A stretch of DNA of 8,288 bases from an uncultured Chloroflexota bacterium (GTDB lineage: Bacteria > Chloroflexota > Dehalococcoidia > SAR202 > UBA11138), in NCBI GenBank assembly GCA_913046025.1, contig CAJWRP010000071.1, positions 1 to 8,288 on the forward strand, written 5' to 3'. Shown here piece after piece: positions 1-6,287 of this stretch; position 1 is the stretch's first letter, and each line of letters starts with the position of its first letter. The translations under genes were made by a program, and so were the position numbers. The notes under the pieces were generated by a model. The model saw only the letters and a program-made list of their open reading frames with translations, made no database searches and was not told where the DNA came from.

Positions 1-1673
1 ACGGCCTCGAATTCGGCGGCGCAGGTGTCCACCATCTTGTAGATGGGAATAATCTCCCACTGATGGCGTAGTCGGCGTACCTGTTCCATAGTTCTGTCCG
101 TCAGTCTGCCGATGTTCTCGTCAGAGAATCCCAGACGCTTGGCCTCGCGTAAGAGGGGCGCATCCAGGTGGCCGTTGAGCAGTCTTTCCTCCATCAGCAC
201 TATGTTTTCAAAGGCCCTGGTGAACCATGGGTCTATCCCGGTCAGGCGGGATAGGGTCTCTGGCGTGACATCCCTGCGAAGGGCGTAGAGCAGTCCCCAA
301 AGGCGTTCATCGTTCGGGTACAAAGGTAAATTGTTTCGTCCAATGTTGCCTTCGCTTATGTCGCCAGCCGTAGCTGGATCTATGAAAAAATTGGGGTCTT
401 CCCAGAGGATGTCGCGGTTGGTTATCTCTAGCGACCGCACAGCTTTTTGGAAGGCTGCCTCGAAGGAGCGGTCGATGGCCATGACCTCCCCGGTAGCCTT
501 CATCTGAGTATTGATTGACCTGTCGCCGGCGGCGAACTTGTCGAAGGGCCAGCGGGGTATTTTCACCACGCAGTAGTCCAATGCCGGTTCGAAGGCTGCC
601 AGCGTCATCTTCGTTACGGCGTTGGGAATCTCGTCCAGGCGTTTGCCCACGGCGATCTTTGCCGCCACGCGAGCGATAGGGTAGCCGGTGGCCTTGCTGG
701 CCAGCGCCGAGCTACGGCTCACCCTGGGGTTGACCTCGATGATGTAATAAGGACTCTCCGCCCTGCCTCCTTCAGGCAGAGTTTCGGCAACGATGTCCCC
801 AGGCTCCAGCGACATCTGAATATTGCAACCGCCTTCGATACCCAGCGCGCGAATGATTTTCAGGCTAGCGGTACGGAGCATCTGGTACTCTTTATCCGAT
901 AGCGTCTGGCTGGGCGCCACGACGATGCTGTCGCCGGTGTGCACACCCATGGGGTCGATATTTTCCATGTTGCAGATGGTGATGCAGTTGTCAGCGGCGT
1001 CCCTCATCACCTCGTACTCAATCTCTTTCCAGCCAATAAGAGACTTTTCAATCAGCACCTGATTAATAGGGCTGGCCGCCAGACCGCTGGCTGCGAAGGT
1101 CTCGAACTCTTCCCGATTATTGGCAATGCCTCCGCCAGTACCGCCAAGGGTGTACGCGGGCCTGATAACCAGGGGCAGGCCGATCTCATCCACTGCCTTC
1201 CACGCATCCTCCATGGACTCTACGATGACGCTGGGAGGCGTAGGTTCGCCGATCTCTTTCAGCAGGTTGCGAAACAGCTCTCGGTCCTCGGCGTTTCTAA
1301 TCGTCTGAATGGAGGTTCCCAGAAGCCGGACGTTGTACTTTTCCAGAATGCCAGCGTCTGATAGCTCAACGGCTAGGTTGAGACCTGTCTGGCCACCCAG
1401 GGTCGGCAATATGCCGTCTGGACGCTCTGCAGCGATAATGCGCTCCAGCACCTCAACCGTCAGCGGCTCGATGTAGACGATGTCGGCGATGCCCTCGTCG
1501 GTCATGATGGTGGCAGGGTTGGAGTTTACGAGGACGGTGGTAACGCCCTCCTCCCGCAGCGACTTGCACGCCTGCGTTCCGGCGTAGTCGAACTCAGCCG
1601 CCTGCCCAATCACGATGGGTCCGGAGCCTATCACGAGTACCTTTTGTGGTTTTTTTGATGCTGGTGCGCTCAG
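1..1673 (-). CDS. carB: Carbamoyl-phosphate synthase large subunit, N-terminal half (partial, cut by window edge)
   Basis: CarB uses ammonia delivered by CarA, bicarbonate and two ATP to make carbamoyl phosphate. I translated the frame by hand and found it open for 557 codons to the left edge, about half of the usual 1,070 residues or so. Visible are the N-terminal [20 protein letters not shown], the first ATP-grasp (carboxyphosphate) domain with [13 protein letters not shown] around residues 170-182 and [12 protein letters not shown] near 311, and most of the oligomerisation domain, ending at [10 protein letters not shown]. The in-frame TAG at 1727-1725 is followed by 17 codons without ATG, GTG or TTG before CTG at 1673. 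That CTG lies 5 nt after AAGAGGT and gives [18 protein letters not shown], the length expected beside E. coli CarB. ATT at 1676 is possible but too close to the Shine-Dalgarno; GTG at 1634 would cut the first beta strand. About ten extra residues lie near 290-310. Identity is certain; the start is inferred. Confidence 0.96.
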   Translation of the reverse strand, partial: MSAPASKKPQKVLVIGSGPIVIGQAAEFDYAGTQACKSLREEGVTTVLVNSNPATIMTDEGIADIVYIEPLTVEVLERIIAAERPDGILPTLGGQTGLNLAVELSDAGILEKYNVRLLGTSIQTIRNAEDRELFRNLLKEIGEPTPPSVIVESMEDAWKAVDEIGLPLVIRPAYTLGGTGGGIANNREEFETFAASGLAASPINQVLIEKSLIGWKEIEYEVMRDAADNCITICNMENIDPMGVHTGDSIVVAPSQTLSDKEYQMLRTASLKIIRALGIEGGCNIQMSLEPGDIVAETLPEGGRAESPYYIIEVNPRVSRSSALASKATGYPIARVAAKIAVGKRLDEIPNAVTKMTLAAFEPALDYCVVKIPRWPFDKFAAGDRSINTQMKATGEVMAIDRSFEAAFQKAVRSLEITNRDILWEDPNFFIDPATAGDISEGNIGRNNLPLYPNDERLWGLLYALRRDVTPETLSRLTGIDPWFTRAFENIVLMEERLLNGHLDAPLLREAKRLGFSDENIGRLTDRTMEQVRRLRHQWEIIPIYKMVDTCAAEFEA

Positions 1674-1768
1674 AATTGACCTCTTATCATTACTTCTTGA
1701 ATTTCTAGATTTTTTGAATAGTAACTACGGCGGAACAGGGTGTCCTAACCAGTAAGAAAGCGTACAAC
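1674..1768 (-). other. 95-nt spacer between phosphodiesterase gene and carB
   Basis: This is the longest gap inside the operon. It is AT-rich toward carB, with a run of six A at 1716-1711 in minus-strand reading. I see no terminator hairpin and no PyrR-type motif. A poor promoter-like pair (AGGACA, 17 nt, TACTAT) is present but matches consensus at only four of six positions in each box. The spacer may simply be leftover sequence from an insertion between carA and carB. Confidence 0.4.
1679..1685 (-). promoter_or_regulatory. Shine-Dalgarno AAGAGGT supporting a CTG start for carB
   Basis: AAGAGGT is the only good Shine-Dalgarno match just upstream of carB. It is followed by CAATT and then CTG at 1673, a 5-nt spacing. 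A six-codon ORF starting at ATG 1690 overlaps this site and stops at TGA 1672-1670, which overlaps the CTG (CTGA), so coupling is conceivable but weakly supported. The site decides the carB start because no standard start codon is available in frame. Confidence 0.6.
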
Positions 1769-2539
1769 TTACTTTACCTGTTCAATGCCGCTTGCCTTCA
1801 GGTATTCAGATAACTTGTCTGGGAAGTTCACGGTGCCACCGGCGGCTCCCACATCTACGGCGTGGCGCATAAGCTCTTCGTTGATCAGGCCGTGGCAGCG
1901 GACAACGAAGCCTGCATCGCGAATCTTGCTCACGAGCTCAGGCGTCGTGATGTCAGCGCGGGGACATATTTGCGAGATGTCCATCTTCTTTGACTCATCG
2001 ATGATTGAGTCGTCCCACTGCGAAGCCTGACCCAATGGCACCAGCCAGCCCTTGGGAAGCACGTCATCATAGTCTGCCGCTTCCTGTAGCCAATGCTTGT
2101 GGAACGATGTGATCGTCACGCTGTCGTTGAGTCCGTGGGCGCGCACCATGTCGATGGTCCGTTGGGCAAGAGTTGGTTTGGCATTCTTGGCCTTGATCTC
2201 TATGTGGAAATGGAACCGTCCTTTGTAGTGCTGCAGCACCTCCGCCAGTGTCTTGACGCCTTCGCCAGCGTACTCTGCGCCGAACCATGATCCCGCGTCC
2301 AGGCTTTGTATCTCCGCCAGCGTCTTGCTGGAGACCGGGCCTGCGCCGTCTGTTGTACGGTCCACATCGTCGTCATGAATCACAACTATGTGGTCGTCGC
2401 TGGTGAAGTGGACATCCAGTTCGATATGGCTGATGCCCATGGACAGAGCCTTGTCATATGCAGCGAAGGTGTTCTCCGGCGCGTAAGTTGACGCACCACG
2501 GTGGGCGATGTTAATGAATGTTTTCAATGAGTTGGTCAT
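1769..2539 (-). CDS. Glycerophosphodiester phosphodiesterase family protein (UgpQ/GlpQ-like)
   Basis: The 256-residue protein belongs to the GDPD TIM-barrel family, which hydrolyses glycerophosphodiesters to glycerol 3-phosphate and an alcohol with a divalent metal. Family residues are in order: HRGAS at 13-17 with PENT at 21-24, the metal-binding ELD at 40-42, the HD at 55-56 followed by RTTDG at 61-65, and IEIK at 113-116. There is no signal peptide or membrane segment, so it should be cytoplasmic like UgpQ, not periplasmic like GlpQ. The C-terminal end reads GTVNFPDKL where many relatives have a TDRPD-type motif, a modest divergence. The ATG at 2539 lies 10 nt after GAGGG, and carA stops 16 nt upstream, so the two are probably co-transcribed. 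It has no known role in pyrimidine synthesis; exact substrate is unknown. Confidence 0.9.
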   Translation of the reverse strand: MTNSLKTFINIAHRGASTYAPENTFAAYDKALSMGISHIELDVHFTSDDHIVVIHDDDVDRTTDGAGPVSSKTLAEIQSLDAGSWFGAEYAGEGVKTLAEVLQHYKGRFHFHIEIKAKNAKPTLAQRTIDMVRAHGLNDSVTITSFHKHWLQEAADYDDVLPKGWLVPLGQASQWDDSIIDESKKMDISQICPRADITTPELVSKIRDAGFVVRCHGLINEELMRHAVDVGAAGGTVNFPDKLSEYLKASGIEQVK

Positions 2540-2555
2540 GTAGTTTCTGCCCTCA

Positions 2556-3701
2556 TTATCGCTTCGCCTCCTGCACCATATCCAAGAATTTATCGAAGAT
2601 GTACTCGTTGTCCAGCGGGCCGGGGGAGGCTTCCGAGTGGTACTGAATAGTCATGATCGGAAGCGACTTGTGGCGGATGCCCTCCACCGTGCCGTCGTTC
2701 AGGTTCACGTGGCTGATCTCGATATCCGAAGGGAGGCTGCCGCCGTCCACCGCATAGCCGTGGTTCTGCGCCGTGATGTGCACCAGGCCCGTCTCCAGGT
2801 CTTTGACCGGGTGGTTGGCCCCTCTGTGCCCGAACTTTAGCTTGAAGGTCTTGCCTCCGAAAGCCTTGGCCACAACCTGGTTGCCCAGGCATATGCCGAA
2901 GATGGGCAGCTTGCCAATCAGGCCTTTGGCCATCTCCACGGCGTAGTCCAGGTGCTCGGGGTCGCCTGGGCCTGGCGAGAGCAGCAGGCCGTCTGGCTTC
3001 TGCGCCAGGATCTCCTCGGCCGTGGACGTTGCCGGTATGGCCATCACTTCGCAGCCTTTGGAGCGCAGCATTCGAAGGATGTTGTACTTCAGGCCGCAGT
3101 CGCTGACCAGAATCTTGTATTTGGTCTCGGGCGCGTTGCCTTCTGGGAAAGGCGTGCTGGAAGGGCTGGCCAGTGGTTCGTCCCACTGGTATGGTTTTGA
3201 TGTGCTGACCTGTCGCACATAGTCGATGTCGCCATAGGTGGGTAGGTCTTGCATGCGGGTGAGCGCTGCCTGAGGAGTCTGGCCTATGGCGACCATCCCC
3301 ATCATGACGCCCTTGGTGCGCAGCTTGCGGGTGATAGCGCGAGTGTCTACGCCAGCAATGCCTGGAATGCCCTGCTTTTTCAGGAACTCGTCCAGCGTCA
3401 TGGTGCTAAGGGAGTGGCTGGGCCGCGAGCTGTACTCACGCACCACGAAGCCGGACACCTGCACCTGTTTCGACTCGAAATCCCTCTCATTTATGCCGTA
3501 ATTGCCTATCAAAGGATACGTAGGAACCACTATTTGTCCTGCAAAAGAGGGGTCCGTTAGCATCTCCTGATAGCCAGTCATCGACGTTGCGAAGACCACC
3601 TCACCGTGGGCGGACTTGTCAGCACCAAAGGCGTAGCCTGAGTAGACGGAACCATCTTCGAGAACTAAATGTGCGGGTTGTGTCAAATTCGATTCACTCA
3701 C
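2556..3701 (-). CDS. carA: Carbamoyl-phosphate synthase small subunit (glutamine amidotransferase)
   Basis: CarA hydrolyses glutamine and passes ammonia to CarB. The 381-residue length is normal. The N-terminal CPSase small-chain domain shows TSMTGYQEMLTDPSFAGQIV at 39-58 and GVDTRAITRKLR at 117-128. The class I amidotransferase domain starts near 195, with LSPGPGDPE at 241-249, nucleophile Cys271 in GICLGNQ, FGHRGANHPVKD at 290-301, AQNHGYAVD at 311-319, and the His355/Glu357 pair in YHSEASPGP. Two sites differ from E. coli: Asn274 where E. coli has His in GICLGHQ, and Ser356 where Pro is usual in HPE. The triad itself is intact, so activity is expected. The start is GTG at 3701, only 2 nt after the stop of a 40-codon ORF; its own Shine-Dalgarno is weak (AATAGG at 9 nt), which suggests translational coupling to that ORF. 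Confidence 0.97.
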   Translation of the reverse strand: MSESNLTQPAHLVLEDGSVYSGYAFGADKSAHGEVVFATSMTGYQEMLTDPSFAGQIVVPTYPLIGNYGINERDFESKQVQVSGFVVREYSSRPSHSLSTMTLDEFLKKQGIPGIAGVDTRAITRKLRTKGVMMGMVAIGQTPQAALTRMQDLPTYGDIDYVRQVSTSKPYQWDEPLASPSSTPFPEGNAPETKYKILVSDCGLKYNILRMLRSKGCEVMAIPATSTAEEILAQKPDGLLLSPGPGDPEHLDYAVEMAKGLIGKLPIFGICLGNQVVAKAFGGKTFKLKFGHRGANHPVKDLETGLVHITAQNHGYAVDGGSLPSDIEISHVNLNDGTVEGIRHKSLPIMTIQYHSEASPGPLDNEYIFDKFLDMVQEAKR

Positions 3702-3703
3702 TT

Positions 3704-3826
3704 TTATAAGCCTATTACCAGCCGCAAACCCTCGTCTATCCGAGTAGCCAATGGGACAGAGAGTGCGCTAATTTGTTCAGTTAGGAACGATCTGTCGATT
3801 GTGATTACTTGAGAGATATTAATCAT
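3704..3826 (-). CDS. 40-residue ORF resembling the C-terminus of MazF/NdoA-type toxins (probable remnant)
   Basis: This small ORF fills the gap between the hydrolase gene and carA. It starts at ATG 3826, 6 nt after a strong Shine-Dalgarno (GAGGT at 3837-3833) that overlaps the hydrolase TGA stop, and ends with TAA 2 nt before the carA GTG. It is in the same frame as the hydrolase, three codons after its stop. The peptide contains SQVITIDRSFLTEQI and ends IDEGLRLVIGL. From memory this matches the end of B. subtilis NdoA/EndoA (EQIRTIDKQRLTDKI and VDEALQISLAL) in spacing as well as residues. The N-terminal barrel with the catalytic Arg and Thr is absent, so it cannot be an active endoribonuclease. 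It may be a decayed toxin gene, kept perhaps because it couples carA translation, or a small protein in its own right. No antitoxin gene is visible. Confidence 0.6.
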   Translation of the reverse strand: MINISQVITIDRSFLTEQISALSVPLATRIDEGLRLVIGL

Positions 3827-3832
3827 AGGTGG

Positions 3833-3837
3833 ACCTC
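3833..3837 (-). promoter_or_regulatory. Shine-Dalgarno GAGGT of the 40-codon ORF, overlapping the hydrolase stop
   Basis: GAGGT begins inside the TGA stop of the hydrolase gene and lies 6 nt before ATG 3826. Its quality and spacing are the main evidence that the small ORF is translated, and it is better than the sites in front of the hydrolase gene or carA. Confidence 0.6.
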
Positions 3838-4561
3838 ACAGCCCAGTGCTCAACGAAAGCAGGTGTTTCGCCAACTCTTCTGGCGCAGAAAAGAATGGCG
3901 AATGGCTGGTGTCCAAGGTGAGAACTTTCTTGCAAGGCAGTGCGGCGTACATAGCTCTCTGGGCGTCGATGGGTATGGCGTTGTCTCGTAGGCACTCGAT
4001 GTACACCCTCGGCACCCTGCCGAAGTTGGCGTCGGTGGTCTGCATTGGAGTGTCTGAGGGTATGGCCGCCTGCTCGCAAAGAAGTGCTTTTGCGCGCTCC
4101 ACGTCCTCGTCTGAGCAGTCGTTGTAGTAGACTTGCCCGACCATGCATAAATTGGCGGTGCGATAAACGCCGTCATCCGACAGCGTAGCGCTGGCTACCC
4201 GGTCCGCAGCCGACCGCTTGGGCGCCACGGGCGCCACGTATACGCCATTTTTGAGCAGGTTCGCCGTTAGATAAACCAGCGTTTCGATGTTGTCGGGGCA
4301 GTACTCCGCCGCCTGGGTGATTACCCGGCCTCCCATGCTGTGGCCTACCAGTATCACCGGCTCCGACTGGGCCGCTGCGACCTCACATGCTCGTTTGGCG
4401 TAGGAGTCCAACGTCACCTCGGCAACAGAAGTCTTGTCCTGGCCGTGGCTAGGCAGGTCCGGCGCGACGACCTTGTGGCCTGCCGCTTCCAGCAGGGGCA
4501 CAACCTTATCCCAGCACCAGGCGCCGTGGTAGGCACCGTGTATTAATACGTAAGTACTCAC
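3836..4561 (-). CDS. Alpha/beta-hydrolase, methylesterase/SABP2-like fold family
   Basis: The 241-residue protein is a cytoplasmic alpha/beta hydrolase without signal peptide. The oxyanion strand VLIHGAYHGAWCWDKVVPLL is at 5-24, the nucleophile elbow VGHSMGG at 72-78 with Ser75, a likely acidic residue Asp193 in ECLRDNAIP, and the catalytic His220 in DTSHSPFFSAPEEL. The HGAxHGAWCW start and the LxDxAIP segment resemble the plant methylesterase/hydroxynitrile-lyase group and its bacterial relatives, but the substrate cannot be told. It is a full-length enzyme for this family. The start is GTG at 4561, 16 nt after the pyrC stop; the Shine-Dalgarno is poor (AGGA about 14 nt away), so translation may depend on pyrC. 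A short in-frame duplication encodes VAPVAP at 109-114. It has no known role in pyrimidine synthesis. Confidence 0.88.
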   Translation of the reverse strand: MSTYVLIHGAYHGAWCWDKVVPLLEAAGHKVVAPDLPSHGQDKTSVAEVTLDSYAKRACEVAAAQSEPVILVGHSMGGRVITQAAEYCPDNIETLVYLTANLLKNGVYVAPVAPKRSAADRVASATLSDDGVYRTANLCMVGQVYYNDCSDEDVERAKALLCEQAAIPSDTPMQTTDANFGRVPRVYIECLRDNAIPIDAQRAMYAALPCKKVLTLDTSHSPFFSAPEELAKHLLSLSTGL

Positions 4562-4577
4562 TTAGCTATCTGTATTC

Positions 4578-5924
4578 CTATTTAACAACTAGATTGTCCG
4601 TCTGATACTTGATCTCCCCGCCAACCAACGTGGCTACAACCTGTCCCTTGAGCGTTGCGCCGTCGATAGGCGTGTTCTTGCCCTTGGACAGGAAGCTGTC
4701 CGCGTCCACGACCCACTCTGCGTCGGGATCGACTATGGTGATGTCCGCAGGCACGCCGACTCTCAGCGTCCCCATATCCGCTTTGCCAAGAAACTTGGCA
4801 GGTCCCGACGTCAATTTCTCGATGAGCAACGGCAGGTCAATATGCTCTTGGTGGACTAAAGACATTAGCTGACCCAGAGCTGTTTCCAGTACGCTGATGC
4901 CGAAGGCGGCCTGCTGGAAAGTGCACATCTTGTCCGTGCGGTTGTGAGGTGCGTGGTCTGTGGCGATGAAGTCGATGGTGCCCTCTTTGAGGCCCTGAAT
5001 CATTGCCAAGCGGTCAGCCTCCACTCGCAGAGGAGGGTTGACCTTGGCGTAGGTGTCGTAGGCGGAGGCGTTAAGCGGCTCGAAAGCGGTGTCGCCGTGA
5101 TGCTGACCCAGCACCGTCTCGTCCGTTAGCGTCAGGTGGTGCGGCGTGACCTCGCTGGTCACGTTGTCCATGCCGCGCTCCTTGGCACGACGCACCAGGT
5201 CCAGCGCGCCAGTGGTGCTCATGTGGGCAACGTGGTAGCGGCCTCCCGTGAGCTCTGCCAGCGAGATGTCCCTGGAAACCATCACATCCTCCGCAGAGTT
5301 GGGAATCCCCTTGATGCCAAGCCTGTTAGAGACCCAGCTCTCGTTCATGGCACCGCCGTCGAAGAGGTCTGGCTCTTCGCAGTGGTTGATTATGGGAAGA
5401 CCTTGGGCTGAGCTATATGACAAGGCTTGCCGCATGATATTGGGGTTTGCAACGGGGTGGCCGTCGTCGCTGAAACCGATAACACCCGCGTCTGCCAACT
5501 CACCCATCTCCGCTAGCTCCTTGCCCAGGCTGCCCTTGGTTACGCAGCCGATAGGCAGTACACGCACGGAGGCCTCGTCGCGAGCTTTGCGCATGACGTA
5601 CTCAACGGTTGCCCACGTGTCCATGGTCGGGTTGGTGTTGGGCATGGCGCAGACGGTTGTAAATCCACCTTTTGCTGCCGCTGCGGTCCCGGTGGCTATC
5701 GTCTCTTTGTCCTCAAATCCTGGCTCCCTCAGGTGGCAATGCAGGTCTATGAAACCTGGACTGACAACCAGACCTGAAGCGTCGATTACCTGACATGAGT
5801 CTGGTGGATCGATGTGATTTTCGATGCCATGAACAACGCCATCCTTAACCAACAGGTCGCCAATCTGGTCCATGCCCTGGCTGGGGTCCACGATGCGTCC
5901 GCCTTTGATGAGCAGTTGCCCCAT
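4578..5924 (-). CDS. pyrC: Dihydroorotase, class I
   Basis: PyrC reversibly cyclises N-carbamoyl-L-aspartate to L-dihydroorotate, using zinc in an amidohydrolase barrel. The 448-residue protein has every expected site: HxH in DLHCHLREPG at 60-69 (His62, His64), MPNTNPT at 94-100, GFSDDG at 150-155 with a metal-binding Asp, His181 in INHCEE, His234 in VAHMSTTG, TPHHL at 260-264, KVNPPLR at 294-300 and Asp323 in ATDHAPH. The pattern is that of the bacterial class I enzymes (B. subtilis type), not the shorter E. coli type. About 15-18 extra residues, roughly 274-291, lie between TPHHLTLTDE and KVNPPLR, where familiar relatives have a short link. The ATG at 5924 shares one base with the TAA of the Nudix gene (TAATG) and follows a strong GGAGAGGGG at 5938-5930, so the start is secure and translation is coupled. 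Confidence 0.97.
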   Translation of the reverse strand: MGQLLIKGGRIVDPSQGMDQIGDLLVKDGVVHGIENHIDPPDSCQVIDASGLVVSPGFIDLHCHLREPGFEDKETIATGTAAAAKGGFTTVCAMPNTNPTMDTWATVEYVMRKARDEASVRVLPIGCVTKGSLGKELAEMGELADAGVIGFSDDGHPVANPNIMRQALSYSSAQGLPIINHCEEPDLFDGGAMNESWVSNRLGIKGIPNSAEDVMVSRDISLAELTGGRYHVAHMSTTGALDLVRRAKERGMDNVTSEVTPHHLTLTDETVLGQHHGDTAFEPLNASAYDTYAKVNPPLRVEADRLAMIQGLKEGTIDFIATDHAPHNRTDKMCTFQQAAFGISVLETALGQLMSLVHQEHIDLPLLIEKLTSGPAKFLGKADMGTLRVGVPADITIVDPDAEWVVDADSFLSKGKNTPIDGATLKGQVVATLVGGEIKYQTDNLVVK

Positions 5925-6286
5925 TAGTTCCCCTCTCCAAACTGTTCTAGAATTCTAACCACGTGTGGGTATATTGATAGCTCGCTAGCCCTATCCCACC
6001 AGGCGAACTCCTCCACGGCAGCGTCGGCAATCACGTCGACGTCGCCATCTGCTTGAATTCTGAACACGTGGTGGTTGTTGGCCTTCCCTCCGTGTTGGAA
6101 CAGGTAGGAAATACTGGTGGCCACCAGCGTGGTCTCCTCGTTTAGTTCTCCGCTCTCTATGCCTCCGCCAGGCAGTGAAAAGCTGGTCCTGGTCCGGTCT
6201 CGCACCAGCAGTATTTTCTCGTCACGCATAACTATGGCAGTGGCGCGTTGCCGGGGGACGGACTTGTTAGACGAGGAATTTGGCAA
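5924..6286 (-). CDS. Nudix-fold protein with a nine-residue deletion in the Nudix box
   Basis: Nudix proteins hydrolyse nucleoside diphosphate derivatives. This one begins its domain with RATAIVMRDEKILLVRDR, then SFSLPGGGIESGELNEETTL and, after the box, NNHHVFRI and EEFAWWD, all at the usual positions for the family. The Nudix box should read G-x5-E-x7-R-E-U-x-E-E-x-G-U. Here G-x5-E is followed at once by LNEETTL, so x7-R-E (nine residues, 27 nt) is missing and the G is Thr. I checked the codons (GGA GAA CTA AAC GAG GAG ACC). Activity is therefore doubtful although the frame is open. I chose TTG at 6286 (120 residues), one base after the pyrB stop and 10 nt after AGGGAG. GTG 6310 (128 residues) would overlap pyrB by 23 nt, and GTG 6430 would give an implausible 143-nt overlap. 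It overlaps pyrC by one base. Confidence 0.75.
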   Translation of the reverse strand: MPNSSSNKSVPRQRATAIVMRDEKILLVRDRTRTSFSLPGGGIESGELNEETTLVATSISYLFQHGGKANNHHVFRIQADGDVDVIADAAVEEFAWWDRASELSIYPHVVRILEQFGEGN

Positions 6287-6287
6287 G

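Noticed and set aside
939..1361. 140-codon plus-strand ORF
   Set aside because: Antisense to conserved carB sequence that I translated without a break; not a separate gene.
1670..1690. Six-codon leader peptide before carB (ATG 1690 to TGA 1672)
   Set aside because: Its Shine-Dalgarno is poor and badly spaced, and the codons show no regulatory pattern; kept only as a possible coupling element.
1711..1767. Internal promoter before carB (AGGACA, 17 nt, TACTAT)
   Set aside because: Only four of six matches in each box and no further support; chance matches of this quality are common in AT-rich gaps.
2590..3186. 198-codon minus-strand ORF in another frame inside carA
   Set aside because: Arg/Gln/Pro/Gly-rich composition typical of a shifted reading of a GC-rich gene; carA is intact in its own frame.
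4214..4232. Tandem GGGCGCCAC repeat
   Set aside because: Two copies only, in frame inside the hydrolase gene and encoding VAPVAP; no sign of a regulatory or mobile repeat.
5248..5793. 181-codon plus-strand ORF
   Set aside because: It lies wholly antisense to pyrC, resembles no family I know and has no ribosome-binding context; a shadow of the coding strand.
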